In this document: piece after piece, positions 9,822-20,582 of the stretch
Position numbering within the stretch: position 1 is the stretch's first letter
Layout: each line of letters opens with the position of its first letter
Source: Zizania palustris
Taxonomy: Eukaryota; Streptophyta; Magnoliopsida; Poales; Poaceae
Assembly (NCBI GenBank): GCA_019279435.1
Contig: JAAALK010002056.1
Span: 62,001-126,000, forward strand
DNA: 64,000 bases
Direction: 5' to 3'
Program-made: the position numbers and the translations under genes
Notes under the pieces: model-generated
Database searches by the model: none
What the model was told of the DNA's origin: nothing
The model's input: the letters and a program-made list of their open reading frames with translations, nothing else

Positions 9822-12800
9822 AAAGCCATAGACCACTTGAAACGGACTTACCTTAGTAGTGGAGTGTACTGACCTATTATATGCAAACTCAATATGAGGT
9901 AGACACTCTTCCCAAAGCTTCAAGTTGGTCTTCAAAACAGCCCTCAACATGGTGGACAATGTACGGTTGACGACCTCCGTTTGTCCATCCGTTTGGGGGT
10001 GACAAGTAGTAGAAAACAGCAGCTTCGTCCCCAACTTATGCCACAACGTCCTCCAAAAATGACTTAAAAATTTAGCATCACGATCTGAAATGATGGTATT
10101 GGGAACTCCATGCAAGCGTACGATCTCTCTGAAAAACAAATCAGCAACATTTGTAGCGTCGTCGCTCTTGTGACAAGGTATAAAATGCGCCATTTTAGAG
10201 AACCGATCTACCACCACAAAAATACTATCTCTCCCTCTCCTAGTTCTAGGTAATCCTAACACAAAATCCATAGAAATATCCTCCCAAGGTACACTAGGAA
10301 CGGGCAGAGGTATATAAAGACCATGTGGGTTTATACGGGACTTAGCTTTATTGCAAGTAGTGCATCGTGCCACATAGCGCTCAACATCTCGTCTCATCCT
10401 AGGCCAATAGAAGTGTGTGGACAGCACATCTTTGGTTTTCTTTGATCCAAAATGACCCATCAAACCACCACCGTGTGCTTCCTGCAATAACAACAAGCGA
10501 AGAGAGCTAGCCGGCACGCATAACTTGTTAGCACGAAAAAGATATCCATTATTCAGCACATATTTGTTCCAAGCACGGTCATTTGTACAATTTGCAAAAG
10601 CATCTTTGAAGTCCAAATCAGTAGCATACATGTCCTTCAATGTTTCTAAACCAAAGATCTTATAGTCAAGTTGAGAAAGCAATGTATAACGTCTAGATAA
10701 AGCATCGGCAATCACATTATCTTTCCCTTTCTTATGCTTAATGATATATGGAAAAGTCTCAATAAATTCTACCCATTTAGCATGTCGTTTATTCAGATTT
10801 GCTTGACTACGTATATGCTTCAATGCTTCATGATCCGAATGAATAATAAACTCCTTAGGCAAAAGGTAATGTTGCCAAGTTTCAAGCACACGCACTAAGG
10901 CATATAATTCCTTATCATAGGTACAATAATTCAACTGTGGACCATGTAATTTTTCACTAAAATAGGCCACGGGTTTACCTCCTTGTAACAGCACACCTCC
11001 TAATCCAAAACCACTAGCATCACATTCTAACTCAAAAGGCTTACTGAAGTCGGGTAGCTGAAGTGGAGGTGCATGTGTAAGACGATCTTTGAGTGTGGCA
11101 AAAGCTTGTTCATGTGCTGGCTCCCAATTAAAAGTAACTCCCTTCTTGGTCAACTCATGCAAAGGACCGGCTATGGTGCTGAAATCTTTCACAAAACGCC
11201 GGTAGAAACCTGCAAGACCAAGAAAACTGCGTACCTGTGTGATAGTTTGGGGTTGCGGCCAGCTGTTGATTGCTTCTACCTTTGCCGCGTCAACCTCAAT
11301 ACCCTGTGAAGTGACAACATATCCAAGAAACACAACTCGATCAGTGCAAAACGTGCACTTCTCAAGGTTACCAAACATTCTAGCCTCACGGAGGACAGAA
11401 AAAACAACACGTAGGTGTTCAACATGTTCAGTGAGAGACTTGCTATAAACCAAGATATCATCAAAGTATACAACCACAAAGCGTCCTATAAAGTGTCGTA
11501 GGACTTCATTCATCGAGCGCATGAAGGTACTAGGTGCATTAGTAAGTCCAAAAGGCATGACAAGCCACTCATATAATCCAAACTTTGTTTTAAAAGCAGT
11601 TTTCCATTCATCACCTAGTTTCATGTGAATTTGGTGGTAGCCACTACGGAGATCAATCTTAGTAAAGATAATGGCACCACTAAGCTCATCAAGCATGTCA
11701 TCCAATCTAGGAATAGGGTGTCGATATCGAATGGTGATATTATTAATAGCACGACAATCAACACACATGCGCCAACTACCATCTTTCTTAGGTACCAAAA
11801 GAACGGGTACTGCACAAGGACTAAGGCTTTCACGGACGTACCAACTATCAAGAAGGTCTTGTACTTGGCGCTCAATTTCTTTTGTCTCCTCTGGATTGGT
11901 ACGGTACGCTGCACGATTAGGAAGAGACGCTCCCGGGACCAAATCAATTTGGTGCTCGATGCCGCGTATCGATGGCAGCCCGGGTGGTATCTCAGCAGGA
12001 AAAACATCTTTAAACTCCTGCAAAAGGTCAGTGACTGCAACAGGAACAGAGCTAGGAATGTTCGCAAGTGAAAACAACACGTTTGTGCAAATCAAGCCAT
12101 ATAGCAAGGGGGTATCATCACAAATTTCAGCAAGGTCAGTTTTAGTTGCAAGCATGACACATCCTTTCAGATTTATAACTTGTGATGAAGAAGGAGAAGC
12201 AATTTTATCTTTCTGTTGCCTCAAAAGCGTCTTAGTTACTTGCCGATTTTCAGAAGGTTGTTTGCTCTTTTGTGCGTCCCTAGCATGTTTTTCTTGTTCA
12301 AATTTCACAATTTCAGCAGGAGTCATAGGAAGCAATGTAACTTTCTTTCCTTTATACATAAATGTGTACTTATTGCTCCTACCATGGTGTGTAGCATCAG
12401 TATCATACTCCCAAGGTCTACCAAGTAACATAGAACATGCTTGCATTGGTACTACATCAAAATCAGCAACTCCGAAGTATGTACCAATGGAAAATTCGAT
12501 GTGAGCAGTTTGTGTTACCTTGACCTTACCGCTATTGTTGAACCATTGCACATGGTAAGGGAGTAGATGTGCACGTGTGGGAAGTTGAAGCTTCGTTACC
12601 ATGTCGTGGCTCACCAAATTGTTGCAACTACCGCTGTCGATGATGACACGTACACGACAGTCATTGACGACGAAGAAGGTCTGAAACAGATTATTCCGTT
12701 GTGCCCGATCGTCCTGCTCCATGTGAGTGCTCAAGACGCGTTGTACAATAAGTGCTTCAAGGTCGGCAGAGGCATCCGGCGCAAAAACAGCGTCATCGTC

Positions 12801-13040
12801 GAATGTATCGTCATCTCCTGCAATGTTAGCAGCAAGCGCATATTCATCTTCAACATCACTAGCACTTACGTAGCCACCGTCTTTCGTAGCAATATAAGCC
12901 CGCTGACTAGGGCAGTCCTTCATGACATGGCCGAATCCTTTGCATCGGTGACACTGGATCGCTGTCGAACGTGCGGTAGAGGCCGCCGAGGAGGTGGGCT
13001 TGGCTGGCGCCTTGGATGCTGCAGTCTTGGAACTCTCAAC
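9822..13040 (-). pseudogene. Pol (zinc knuckle, protease, RT, RNase H, integrase core) of element C
   Basis: About 1,070 codons are open on the minus strand between a TAG at 13041-13043 and the insertion of element A. In order: gag zinc knuckle CHRCKGFGHVMKDC (about 12920-12955), aspartic protease IIDSGSCNN, reverse transcriptase with YFDDILVYS near 11460, RNase H beginning ECDASGFGLGGVL, an integrase zinc domain ending CTTCNKAKS and the catalytic core with MDFVLGLP, ISDRDAKFLSHFW and GQTEVVNRT. It stops after VYGFNP; the next residues would come from the LTR of A. The integrase end is at 1826-2488. The pol part looks undamaged apart from the insertion, whereas gag is badly broken. Gene order PR-RT-RH-IN with FDD defines Ty3/gypsy; a chromovirus lineage is likely but unproven. 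Confidence 0.9.
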
Positions 13041-13043
13041 CTA

Positions 13044-14036
13044 GGCTGTAGATGTAGAAGGTGCTGATGTAGCCGCCGGTCGAGAAGGTGGTGGTGGTCG
13101 TTGCTGCTGCCCACTTGAGCGTGAAGTGCCACCACCAATGTTGGTTCTCATGCTGCGTTGTGGTTGTTGGCGACCCTGCAATTCTTTTTCTGCAAGCATA
13201 GCAAGGTGGAAAAGACGAGTGATAGTATTGTATTCTTCATAATCAATGATATCCTGAATTTCACGTCTTAAACCACCATAAAAACGGGCCATTTATCCTC
13301 ATTATCCTCCTCAATTTCAGCACGCATGCAACCTATTTGCAACTCTTGATAATACTCCTCTACTGATTTATTTCCTTGGTTTAGGCGCTGCAATTTTTTT
13401 TCTCAAATCACGTTTATATGAAGGAGGGACCCATCTACCACGCATTTGCCGTTTTAACATACCCTAATTTTGTGGTTCATTGCCAACCTGAACTATTTCA
13501 GTCCACCAAAGAAGAGCATAACCAGTGAAATCACTAGTAGCTAAGCGCACGCGGTGGATAGCAGGAACCATGTGTGCATTAAATTTTTGTTCGACTGACA
13601 TCTCCCAATCTAAATATGCATCTGGATCATAGGTGCCAGCAAATTGAGGTACTGAAAATTTTACCTTGGAATAGGGATCAATGTTTCCGCGGTTGTCATT
13701 GTGACCTCGTGGATGGCGGTTGCGGTGGCCACCCATACCTTGATGATTGAACTGAAAGGGGTGACGTGCAGCCTCGTCAGGGTCAATGCCATTGTTTCCG
13801 GCATGGGATAGGTCATCTTCCTCTTCAATATGGTCATCTTCCTCTTCAACATGGTCGTCGTTGGCTCGTGCAGCAGGCAAGCGTGTTTCCAAGGTAGTCA
13901 TCCGACCTACTAGGTCAGCCATAGTACGTGCGAGACGTTCGATGGAATGTTGGGTCTGCCGCTGTGACTCCAGTAGAGCAGGTCGTGAGACACAATCATT
14001 AAAATCAGATGGAGGGGTGCCGCTGTTATCTGCCAT
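13044..14036 (-). pseudogene. Broken gag of element C
   Basis: The first ATG of this frame is at 14036 (MADNSGTPPSD), followed by a coiled-coil-like segment, an acidic stretch and a capsid-like block with VPQFAGTYDPDAYLDWEMSVEQKF. The frame stops at 13464. Between 13464 and 13292 several stops and shifts interrupt it. A last gag segment at 13292-13044 (RFYGGLRREIQDII, then basic and proline-rich) ends in a TAG before the zinc knuckle. Element C therefore cannot make its own capsid. Confidence 0.8.
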
Positions 14037-14247
14037 GTTAGTGAAAAGACAAAACAACAAAGAATATTTCTTATGGAACACAACTAGGTAAGGTGGTGGT
14101 TGTGTGGTGGAAGCAATCCGTCAAGCACCTTACCCACGCTTGCAAGTGTTCTTACCACGCCGCAGTGAGGTCACCGGCCTACAGGTGATGAACCAAGTGG
14201 AGGTGGTGTGCAATTGCAAGAATTGATCCTGTCCTGACCAAGAGAAA
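14037..14247 (-). other. Leader of element C and junction with an LTR fragment
   Basis: About 200 bp without a gene: the 5' untranslated region of C. The change to A-like LTR sequence occurs between about 14235 and 14250. No target duplication or terminal TG/CA is visible at the junction, which points to deletion or illegitimate recombination. Confidence 0.5.
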
Positions 14248-14885
14248 GGAGCCCAGTTCGGAGGCCGCCCTCCGGAGCCTAGTCCGGAGGCCGCCCTCCG
14301 AAGCCAAGTTCGAAGGCCGCCCTCCGGGAGCCCAGTCTGGAGGCCGCTCTCCGAAGCCCAGTCCAGAAGCCGCCCTCCGGAACCAAGTTCGGAGGCCGCC
14401 TTCCGGAGCATGCTTCGAAGCCCCCCTCCGGGGTTCACTTCGAAGCCTTCCCCCCAGCCTCCGCCTTCGGGGTGTCGTTTAGCTGGTCAAAGCCTAGCAT
14501 AGCCTGACACGTCTGTAAAGCTGTAAAGTTGTTTGGTACTTTTGTACAGTAGCTAGCTCCCTTTCCCCGTCTACCCCTATAAGCCTAGGGGCTTGTAGAG
14601 GGTATCTTGGTCTTTCCCTTAAGGCCTGCGTGCCTATAAAAGCAAGGCCAAGCCCTTGTAGCAGGACACACGCTCCAGGGGGCCAAGAGACCCTGGAATT
14701 ATTACTCCATACTAGGGCATACAATGCCAAATCCACCACAACTGGACGTAGGGTTATTATCTCTCAGGAGAGGCCCGAACCAGTATAAACCTTTTCTTCC
14801 CTCTGTTAGAGTCCTTCGAGGCTCATTCTCCACATCACACTCCACCACACAAAAACCTGCTGGAACTTATGCAATTGTTCTAACA
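14248..14885 (+). repeat. Truncated A-like LTR (3' two-thirds)
   Basis: Aligns with the LTR of A from inside the GGAGGCCGCCCTCC minisatellite (14248-14450) through the TATA box (14635-14641) to the end GCAATTGTTCTAACA at 14885. The LTR start (TGTTGGGGAAAT) is missing. Many substitutions relative to A show it is older. It abuts gag of fragment G with no visible duplication of flanking bases. Confidence 0.8.
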
Positions 14886-15756
14886 GTAGACAAGCCCTTG
14901 ATCTGAGACTTGGTGTGGGCGAAGAACATGAAGTATTCCCGAAGTGTCTCCCCTGCTTGCTGCTTCACCTGAAATAAACTCCCCATCGACATTGGGGCCA
15001 CAAATGTACCTTGGAAGTTGCTTACAAACTTCCTCTTTAGCTGCTCCCAGGACATGATCGATCCTGGATTTAGAGACTAGAACCATCAGAGAGCTACACC
15101 TTCGAGAGCGAGGGGGAAGCACTTCGCCATAGTGTTACGCACCCCTCCGTCGGCTTCTATCGCCAAAGCATACGAACGAACAAATTCTCGGGGTCAGACC
15201 CACCAGAATACTTGTGCAGCTTCGAGGCTTTAAACATGGGATCGAAGGGCACTTTCTACAGGTCCGGATGCCACGGAGACTCGTCATCGAAGGATGCATT
15301 CTCGACCTCCTCTAGGACTTGGACAACTTCGGGAAGGTCACCAGCACCACCGTCTTGAGGCCCTTCGGGAACATGAGTGGAAGCTTGAGAACGGAGTCGA
15401 TCGGCGACATCTTGCCTCCATCTTGCCAATTCCTCCTGAAGTCGCACTACTTGGGTAGCCTCGTCCTCAGGAAGGTGTTCGTCTCCTTCGGAGGGGAGCT
15501 CCGGGTCTCAGGAACTGGCGTAGTTGGTTTGGAGCACCGTGGGAGCAGCTCGGGGGCCACTGGGTGCTCGACGTCCGGCGGCCGCTTCGGGGGTTACCAG
15601 GATAACAAAATGTCCTGCTCCGTTGGTCTGAGGGGATCTTCAGGGAGGATCGGAGGCTAGGCTCCGCTTAGGAGGCATAGCTAATGAAGATGAGGTCCGA
15701 AGACCATGGACTTTGATTGGTTTGGGAAGGCGAGGAAAGGCCTTCGAACTGTACTA
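14886..15756 (-). mobile_element. Tat-type element G, gag region
   Basis: Minus-strand fragment with gag-like sequence, cut on the left by the LTR fragment and on the right by copia element F. The remaining 5' end of G is at 31881-32077. Confidence 0.8.
14887..15678 (-). pseudogene. gag pseudogene of element G
   Basis: The start ATG at 15678 gives MPPKRSL, like MPPKRSAPR at the start of the B polyprotein, but a stop follows after twelve codons. Further pieces of Tat gag survive in different frames: an ELARWRQDVADRLR segment at 15256-15447, FDDESPWHPDL, and SWEQLKRKFVSNFQGTFVAP followed by SLFQVKQQAGETLREYF at 14887-15055. In B the matching residues are WVQLKKKFISNFQGTFVPP. Sequence after the capsid region is lost at 14886. 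Confidence 0.8.
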
Positions 15757-15761
15757 GGAAG

Positions 15762-17766
15762 TGAGGAGCCATGCTGAATAGTGTGGGCCTCATGGCTCTA
15801 GAAGTGATGAGTCATTGTCAACGATAGTCAACAAGGACTAAAGAAGAGAGGAGATCTGCTGTTTCATGGGCCGCGTGTGACTCAGGTACACGGGCAGCGA
15901 GCGACTGTCGGGCAGAGGAGGCTGCGAAGTCGGGCTGGCCCAATCCAGGTGCATGGGCCAGAAGCAGTAGAAGACCCACTGGGCTGTTGACCAGGACTGA
16001 CTCAGGTACACGGGCGGTGAGCGATTGCCGGGCTGAGAGAGCTGCGGAGTCGGGCCGGCCCAATCCAGGTACCTGGTGCAAAGCTGGTCGAGGCTTTGTC
16101 AGTTTCGGCGTAAAACTGACAACCGTTGATTTTGTATCCGACTATCCAGAAGAGAAGCCGTAGTAGCTACAAAAACTTAGCTTCCGGATATGTCATCTGT
16201 AACTCTAGGCCCACAGTCAGTCAGTTGTGTCTGTAAAAATACCTAAGGGCAGTAGAGTCTTTTTCTGTATTTTTGAGTCTGTAAAAACCCTAAGGGGCTG
16301 GTAGAATATTCCTAGTGTTGGGCTGCCTATAAATAGCACCCCAATCCCTAGGGTTTGGACTACCCTTTTGTGCTGAAGTCAAATCCACCCATTGGGTCAC
16401 TTTGCCCCCTGTCTTCTCTCTCCTGTGTGCGCCGCCAGGACTTCCATCTCACTGTTCTTGCATTATTTTGGCTCAAATCTCTTGGATGCTTTAATGCTTT
16501 GGTCCCTGGTGAATTTATTGCTTGCATTTTGTTCGGTTTGGGGAGTTATTGTCTTGGCCACGAGCTGGTGAATTAATTTCTTGGGGAGAAGCTTCTTCTG
16601 TTGCTTGTGTTCTTCACGGTGGGAGTACTAGTTCTTGCTGTGGCAAGTAGTACTGTTTTGCTGTAGCTATAGTGTCCTGTAGCAGCTTTTCACCTTCTAT
16701 TGCCCAGCTTTTTGATCGAAGCTGACAGTCACTTTTACCTTTTTTCTGGGTATGTCTGGCGAAGCTCGTTTTAGTGCGAAGCCCCTCAACTCCGTGAGGC
16801 AGGCTTCGATCGAACATCTTTAAAGACTTCGCTCAGACTTCGAACTTCGGTTTTTGTGTCTGAGTTGCTAGCTTCGAAGTTCTTCCTGTTTTGGACAGCA
16901 TCGCATACTTCGAACTAGCATACTCCGAATCTATCTGTTCGAAGTGCACACTTCGTTAGGCTTCGAAGTTGGGTTCGAAGTTTGTCTGTTCTGATAGACT
17001 TCGCTTGGATTCCTTTGTGGCGTGTCAGCCTTCGAATCTCCTCCCGAAGCTTTCCCTATTCGAAGATAGAGTGTAAGCTTCGGACTCGATTTTCTGTCAC
17101 GTGACAGACTTCGCTTCTTTGTTCGAAGGTTGTCTGTTTGTGTGTGTTGTGTTCGAAGGTTCAGCTTCGAAGCTTTCGGTTCTAAGAGTGTTCGAAGTTT
17201 TGTCTTCGAAGTGCATACTTCGAAGCAGGCTTCGGCACTGGTTTACTTCGCTCCGAAGCTCGTAACTTGAAGTTGTGTTCGAAGTCTTGCCTTCGAAGTG
17301 CTTACTTCGAACCAAGCTCCGGCACTGTTTTTACTTCGCTCCGAAGTACACTTCGCTTCTTACCACTTCGAACTAGGCTAGACAGTGACACCTTCGGCAC
17401 TTCGGACAGACTCCGTCATCAACCTCCGAAGCAGACCTCGACGTGCGAAGGGGGCTTTGCCAAGTTTCGAACAGGAGACAACTTTGGACAGTAACTTCTC
17501 TTTTCACTTTATACATACTTAGATCATTTCATTGAGAAGTATAGGCCTGTTACAACTTGTTTATCTGCCTAGTTGCACCACTTTAGTTTTACACTGTCTA
17601 TCATCAGATGCTTCTAGGTTAGAAACCTTTAGACTTAGGCCTTCTGTTCATTTTCTGCTGCGTAGTATTTTTGAGGTGCGTTGGGTATTGGGAACAGGCC
17701 ATTGATTCGAAAGAATTTTTTAAGGCGCCCATTCACCCCCCTCTGGTCGCTACTTTCGGTCCTACA
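15762..17766 (+). repeat. 5' LTR of element F
   Basis: 2,005 bp from TGAGGAGCC to CCTACA. TATA box TATAAATA at 16328-16335. The part after it (about 16790-17480) is crowded with TTCGAAG and its complement CTTCGAA, many joined as palindromes. Versus the 3' LTR I counted about eight substitutions and one single-base length change. Confidence 0.95.
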
Positions 17767-17768
17767 AG

Positions 17769-17780
17769 TGGTATCAGAGC
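17769..17780 (+). other. Primer-binding site of element F
   Basis: TGGTATCAGAGC, the classic complement of the 3' end of initiator tRNA-Met, two bases after the 5' LTR. Confidence 0.95.
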
Positions 17781-17831
17781 TTGGTTAGGGTTTTTCCATA
17801 CCTTAACCGGTTCTAAACCCCAGTAGTGACT

Positions 17832-20582
17832 ATGACGTCTCCAGGCAAGGTCCCGTCCTTGGAAGCCTATGGCTATAATTATTGGAAGACTCGCATGCGA
17901 GCCTATCTCATGAGCCAGGGTTCGGACATATGGGACATTTGCGTTCACACCACATTTGTCATTCTGCCAGTTACTGAGCAAGGTACTGTTGGTATCATTG
18001 CTCAGCATCTGAGCAACAGTAAGGCTGTGAACATTTTATTTTCTGGTTTAGGTCCCACTGAATTTGAGCGAGTGAGTCATCTCTCCACTGCGAGAGAGAT
18101 CTGGGCTACCCTCAAGGCACACCATGAGGGAACAGCACAGGTCAAGGCTCGGCTCTATCAGACCTACCGGCGTGAGTACGAGAACTTCACACAAAAGCCG
18201 GGTGAATCTGTTGAGGCTTTGTTTGGTCGCTTTCAGTCGATCATTAACAAGCTTCGGGATAACAAGGCTGAGGGTGCTCAGTTAGTCTCAGATCATGAGC
18301 AGGCGCTCAAGGTTCTTCATACCTTGGACCCAAAGATCTGGGAGATCAAGGTATCTTCTATCGTTGAGAGTACTTCATACGATACCTTGACCATTTCTGA
18401 GTTATTTAGCAAGCTAAAGGCCACTGAGGTAGATATCCAGTTGAGATCAAATCTCACTGGCTCTGGATCAAAATCCCTGGCCCTTGCTACACCTTCTGTT
18501 GATCCCTCTGCTGTGAGCTGTGCTGGGTTCTCTTTAATGTCTATCACTGAGGATCAGCTTGAGTTGTTGGGAGATGATGATTTGTGTCTCTTTAACAACC
18601 GGGTGCGTCGTGTCTATGATAAAAGAATGTTCAAAAGACACGGCACAAAATCCGGATGCTTTGAATGTGGTGATCCAGGACACTTCATCACCGACTGCCC
18701 CAAGCGCGGTGGATACAAGAAGGGCACCGGCAGCAGCTTCCACGACTCCGGCAAGCATGAGAGCCCCTCCTTCACCAAGGGCATGCCGAAGACCCGGTTC
18801 TTCAAGAAGGCCCTGAAGGATTACCGGCGAGAGAACAAGAAGCGCGACAAGGCCTTCTTCGCCGAGATGGAGAAAAGCTACTCCAAGCAGTCCACGACTT
18901 CTTCCTCTTCATCGAGCTCAAGTGATGAGGAGATCGCCATCAGGAAGGGGAAGGACAAGGACGATCCGGCGGGCCTTTGCTTCATGGCTTTTGGGGACAA
19001 GCCGAAGAGCCGCTCACACAAGCGCCGAAGATCCCGCAAGAGCTTCTGCTCCATGGCTCTTGGGGATAGAGAAGAAAAGAGCTCCTCCGACGACTCTGAC
19101 GACGACGATAGCAAGGTATCATCTTATGAGCGCGAAATTGTAGATTTACTTGAGAACAATCGTCAGGAGTTGAAGTATCGGGAGAAACTGCTTAGGGGGG
19201 CTAAGAAGAGGATAGATGAGCTAGAGAGTGAGCTTTCCGTGGCCAACGGTAGAATAGAAAGTCTATCTTCTTCCCCTTGCTTGGGTGATAGCAGTGAGTG
19301 CCCGAAGTGTGAGGTGCTTTTGTGTGACCTGTCGACTCTGAAGTCCAGGTACACAGAAAGGGTTGATGAGAGGGACGCTTTGGTAACTGAGCTTGAAAGC
19401 GCTCAGCTGGAGCTGAAAGATGCTCAAGCCACTGTCGTCGCACCCTGTGTTGATTGCTCATCTCATCTAGCTGCCTTAGCTGAGCTGAAATCCAAGGGCA
19501 ATGAGCATTTGGGTGATTTAGAGAGGTTGAGAGCTGAGCTTGCCCAGACTAGGCTAGAGCTTGAGACACTGTCAGTTCCACCCACTGTTTGTGAGAACTG
19601 CCTGTCTCTTAGAATGGAATTAATTAAGCTGAAAGCCGAGAAGTCTGTCCAAGTAGAGAGTGAGTGTGAGACCTGCTTGTCTCAGGTGGAGGTTCTAGCT
19701 TCCTTGAGAGAGGAGCTAGCAGATTCTCAGAATGAGAACTTTTACCTCCGTTCTATCCTAAGTTGGATCAGTGCCAGAGAACCACAGCTTGGCATGATGA
19801 TCCAGCAGTTCAAGAGGCAGGATGGGTTTGGGGAAGGTTACACCTACACCAAGGCTGACTTTGAGAGTGCCATCAGCCGGGCAGTGGAGTGGAGTAAAAT
19901 GACTCCAGAGCAGAGATATCCCAAGACTCACTCCACTGAGTCTTCCCAGGCTTGTCAGCCCAAGGATGGAGTAATCCATGAACCACCCAAAGCTCCACCC
20001 AAGAAGCCTATCTGGGTTCCTAAGCCCAAACACCTCCACTCTTCTCTAGACTCTCTTCCTGGACCCTCTCAGCCCAAGAAGACCACACCAAACACTACCA
20101 AGCCCAAGAATCCCAAGCCTCAACCACATCCCAAGAAGCCTACCTATCATTGTGAGTATTGTCAGAGAGACGGGCATCTTGCGGAGTTTTGCTTCAGAAG
20201 GAAGCGGGTTGAGAGAGCAGAGAGGGCTCGTAGTGATCAGGAGCAGTTCTACCAGCAGGGTGGTAGACTGCGTGTTCCTCGGCGCGGGGAGAGGCTGGAG
20301 GCCAGGCCGCGTCGTGTTGGTGGTGGTAGAGGAGACGGCTTTCTTGCCCGTGCTCCAGGTGGTGGTGTTCGTTCCGGCAGAGTTCCAGACCGAGTTGGCT
20401 ACGGTTCTGGACCTCGTGGCCGCAGGGTTAGGAAGAACCGTGGACCGCGCTTTGAGCCGCGTTTTGGTCCAAACTCTTTTGATGGTTTTCGCTTTCCATC
20501 TTTTGAGCAGATGGCTCGACACTGGTTTAGCTCTTTTAATAAACCTGGTGCCGGACCATTTGCTCCCACTTACAGACATTGA
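17832..20582 (+). CDS. Gag protein of copia element F (916 aa)
   Basis: The capsid precursor of a SIRE/Maximus-type element, intact from ATG 17832 to TGA 20582. The start (MTSPGKVPSLEAYGYNYWKT) and the UBN2-like capsid segment with AREIWATLKAHHEGT and KPGESVEALFGRF fit copia gag. A first zinc knuckle CFECGDPGHFITDC lies near residue 276 and a second, CEYCQRDGHLAEFC, near residue 773. Between them are serine/acid-rich stretches and a long coiled coil (about residues 430-640) with several CxxC pairs. The C-terminus is rich in R and G, suggesting RNA binding. Gag is much longer than most copia gags, as known for this lineage. It overlaps pol by 40 bp in a different frame. Only one gag is present despite two pol copies. 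Confidence 0.93.
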   Translation: MTSPGKVPSLEAYGYNYWKTRMRAYLMSQGSDIWDICVHTTFVILPVTEQGTVGIIAQHLSNSKAVNILFSGLGPTEFERVSHLSTAREIWATLKAHHEGTAQVKARLYQTYRREYENFTQKPGESVEALFGRFQSIINKLRDNKAEGAQLVSDHEQALKVLHTLDPKIWEIKVSSIVESTSYDTLTISELFSKLKATEVDIQLRSNLTGSGSKSLALATPSVDPSAVSCAGFSLMSITEDQLELLGDDDLCLFNNRVRRVYDKRMFKRHGTKSGCFECGDPGHFITDCPKRGGYKKGTGSSFHDSGKHESPSFTKGMPKTRFFKKALKDYRRENKKRDKAFFAEMEKSYSKQSTTSSSSSSSSDEEIAIRKGKDKDDPAGLCFMAFGDKPKSRSHKRRRSRKSFCSMALGDREEKSSSDDSDDDDSKVSSYEREIVDLLENNRQELKYREKLLRGAKKRIDELESELSVANGRIESLSSSPCLGDSSECPKCEVLLCDLSTLKSRYTERVDERDALVTELESAQLELKDAQATVVAPCVDCSSHLAALAELKSKGNEHLGDLERLRAELAQTRLELETLSVPPTVCENCLSLRMELIKLKAEKSVQVESECETCLSQVEVLASLREELADSQNENFYLRSILSWISAREPQLGMMIQQFKRQDGFGEGYTYTKADFESAISRAVEWSKMTPEQRYPKTHSTESSQACQPKDGVIHEPPKAPPKKPIWVPKPKHLHSSLDSLPGPSQPKKTTPNTTKPKNPKPQPHPKKPTYHCEYCQRDGHLAEFCFRRKRVERAERARSDQEQFYQQGGRLRVPRRGERLEARPRRVGGGRGDGFLARAPGGGVRSGRVPDRVGYGSGPRGRRVRKNRGPRFEPRFGPNSFDGFRFPSFEQMARHWFSSFNKPGAGPFAPTYRH

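Larger units (their letters stand above)
9817..14247 (-). mobile_element. Ty3/gypsy element C, 5' part (gag-pol)
   Basis: Continuation of C on the right of element A: integrase core, RNase H, reverse transcriptase and protease (9822-13040), a broken gag (13044-14036) and a leader (14037 to about 14247). No 5' LTR and no tRNA-Met type primer-binding site are visible before the A-like LTR fragment starts near 14248, so C is 5'-truncated. Confidence 0.85.

Noticed and set aside
11625..12504. Plus-strand frames of 150-280 codons across the pol of C
   Set aside because: Shadows of the conserved minus-strand pol; no domain recognised.
9822..13040. Assigning element C to the centromeric CRM lineage
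   Set aside because: The pol looks chromovirus-like, but no diagnostic C-terminal motif can be judged by eye and the LTR is incomplete. A tree of RT is needed.
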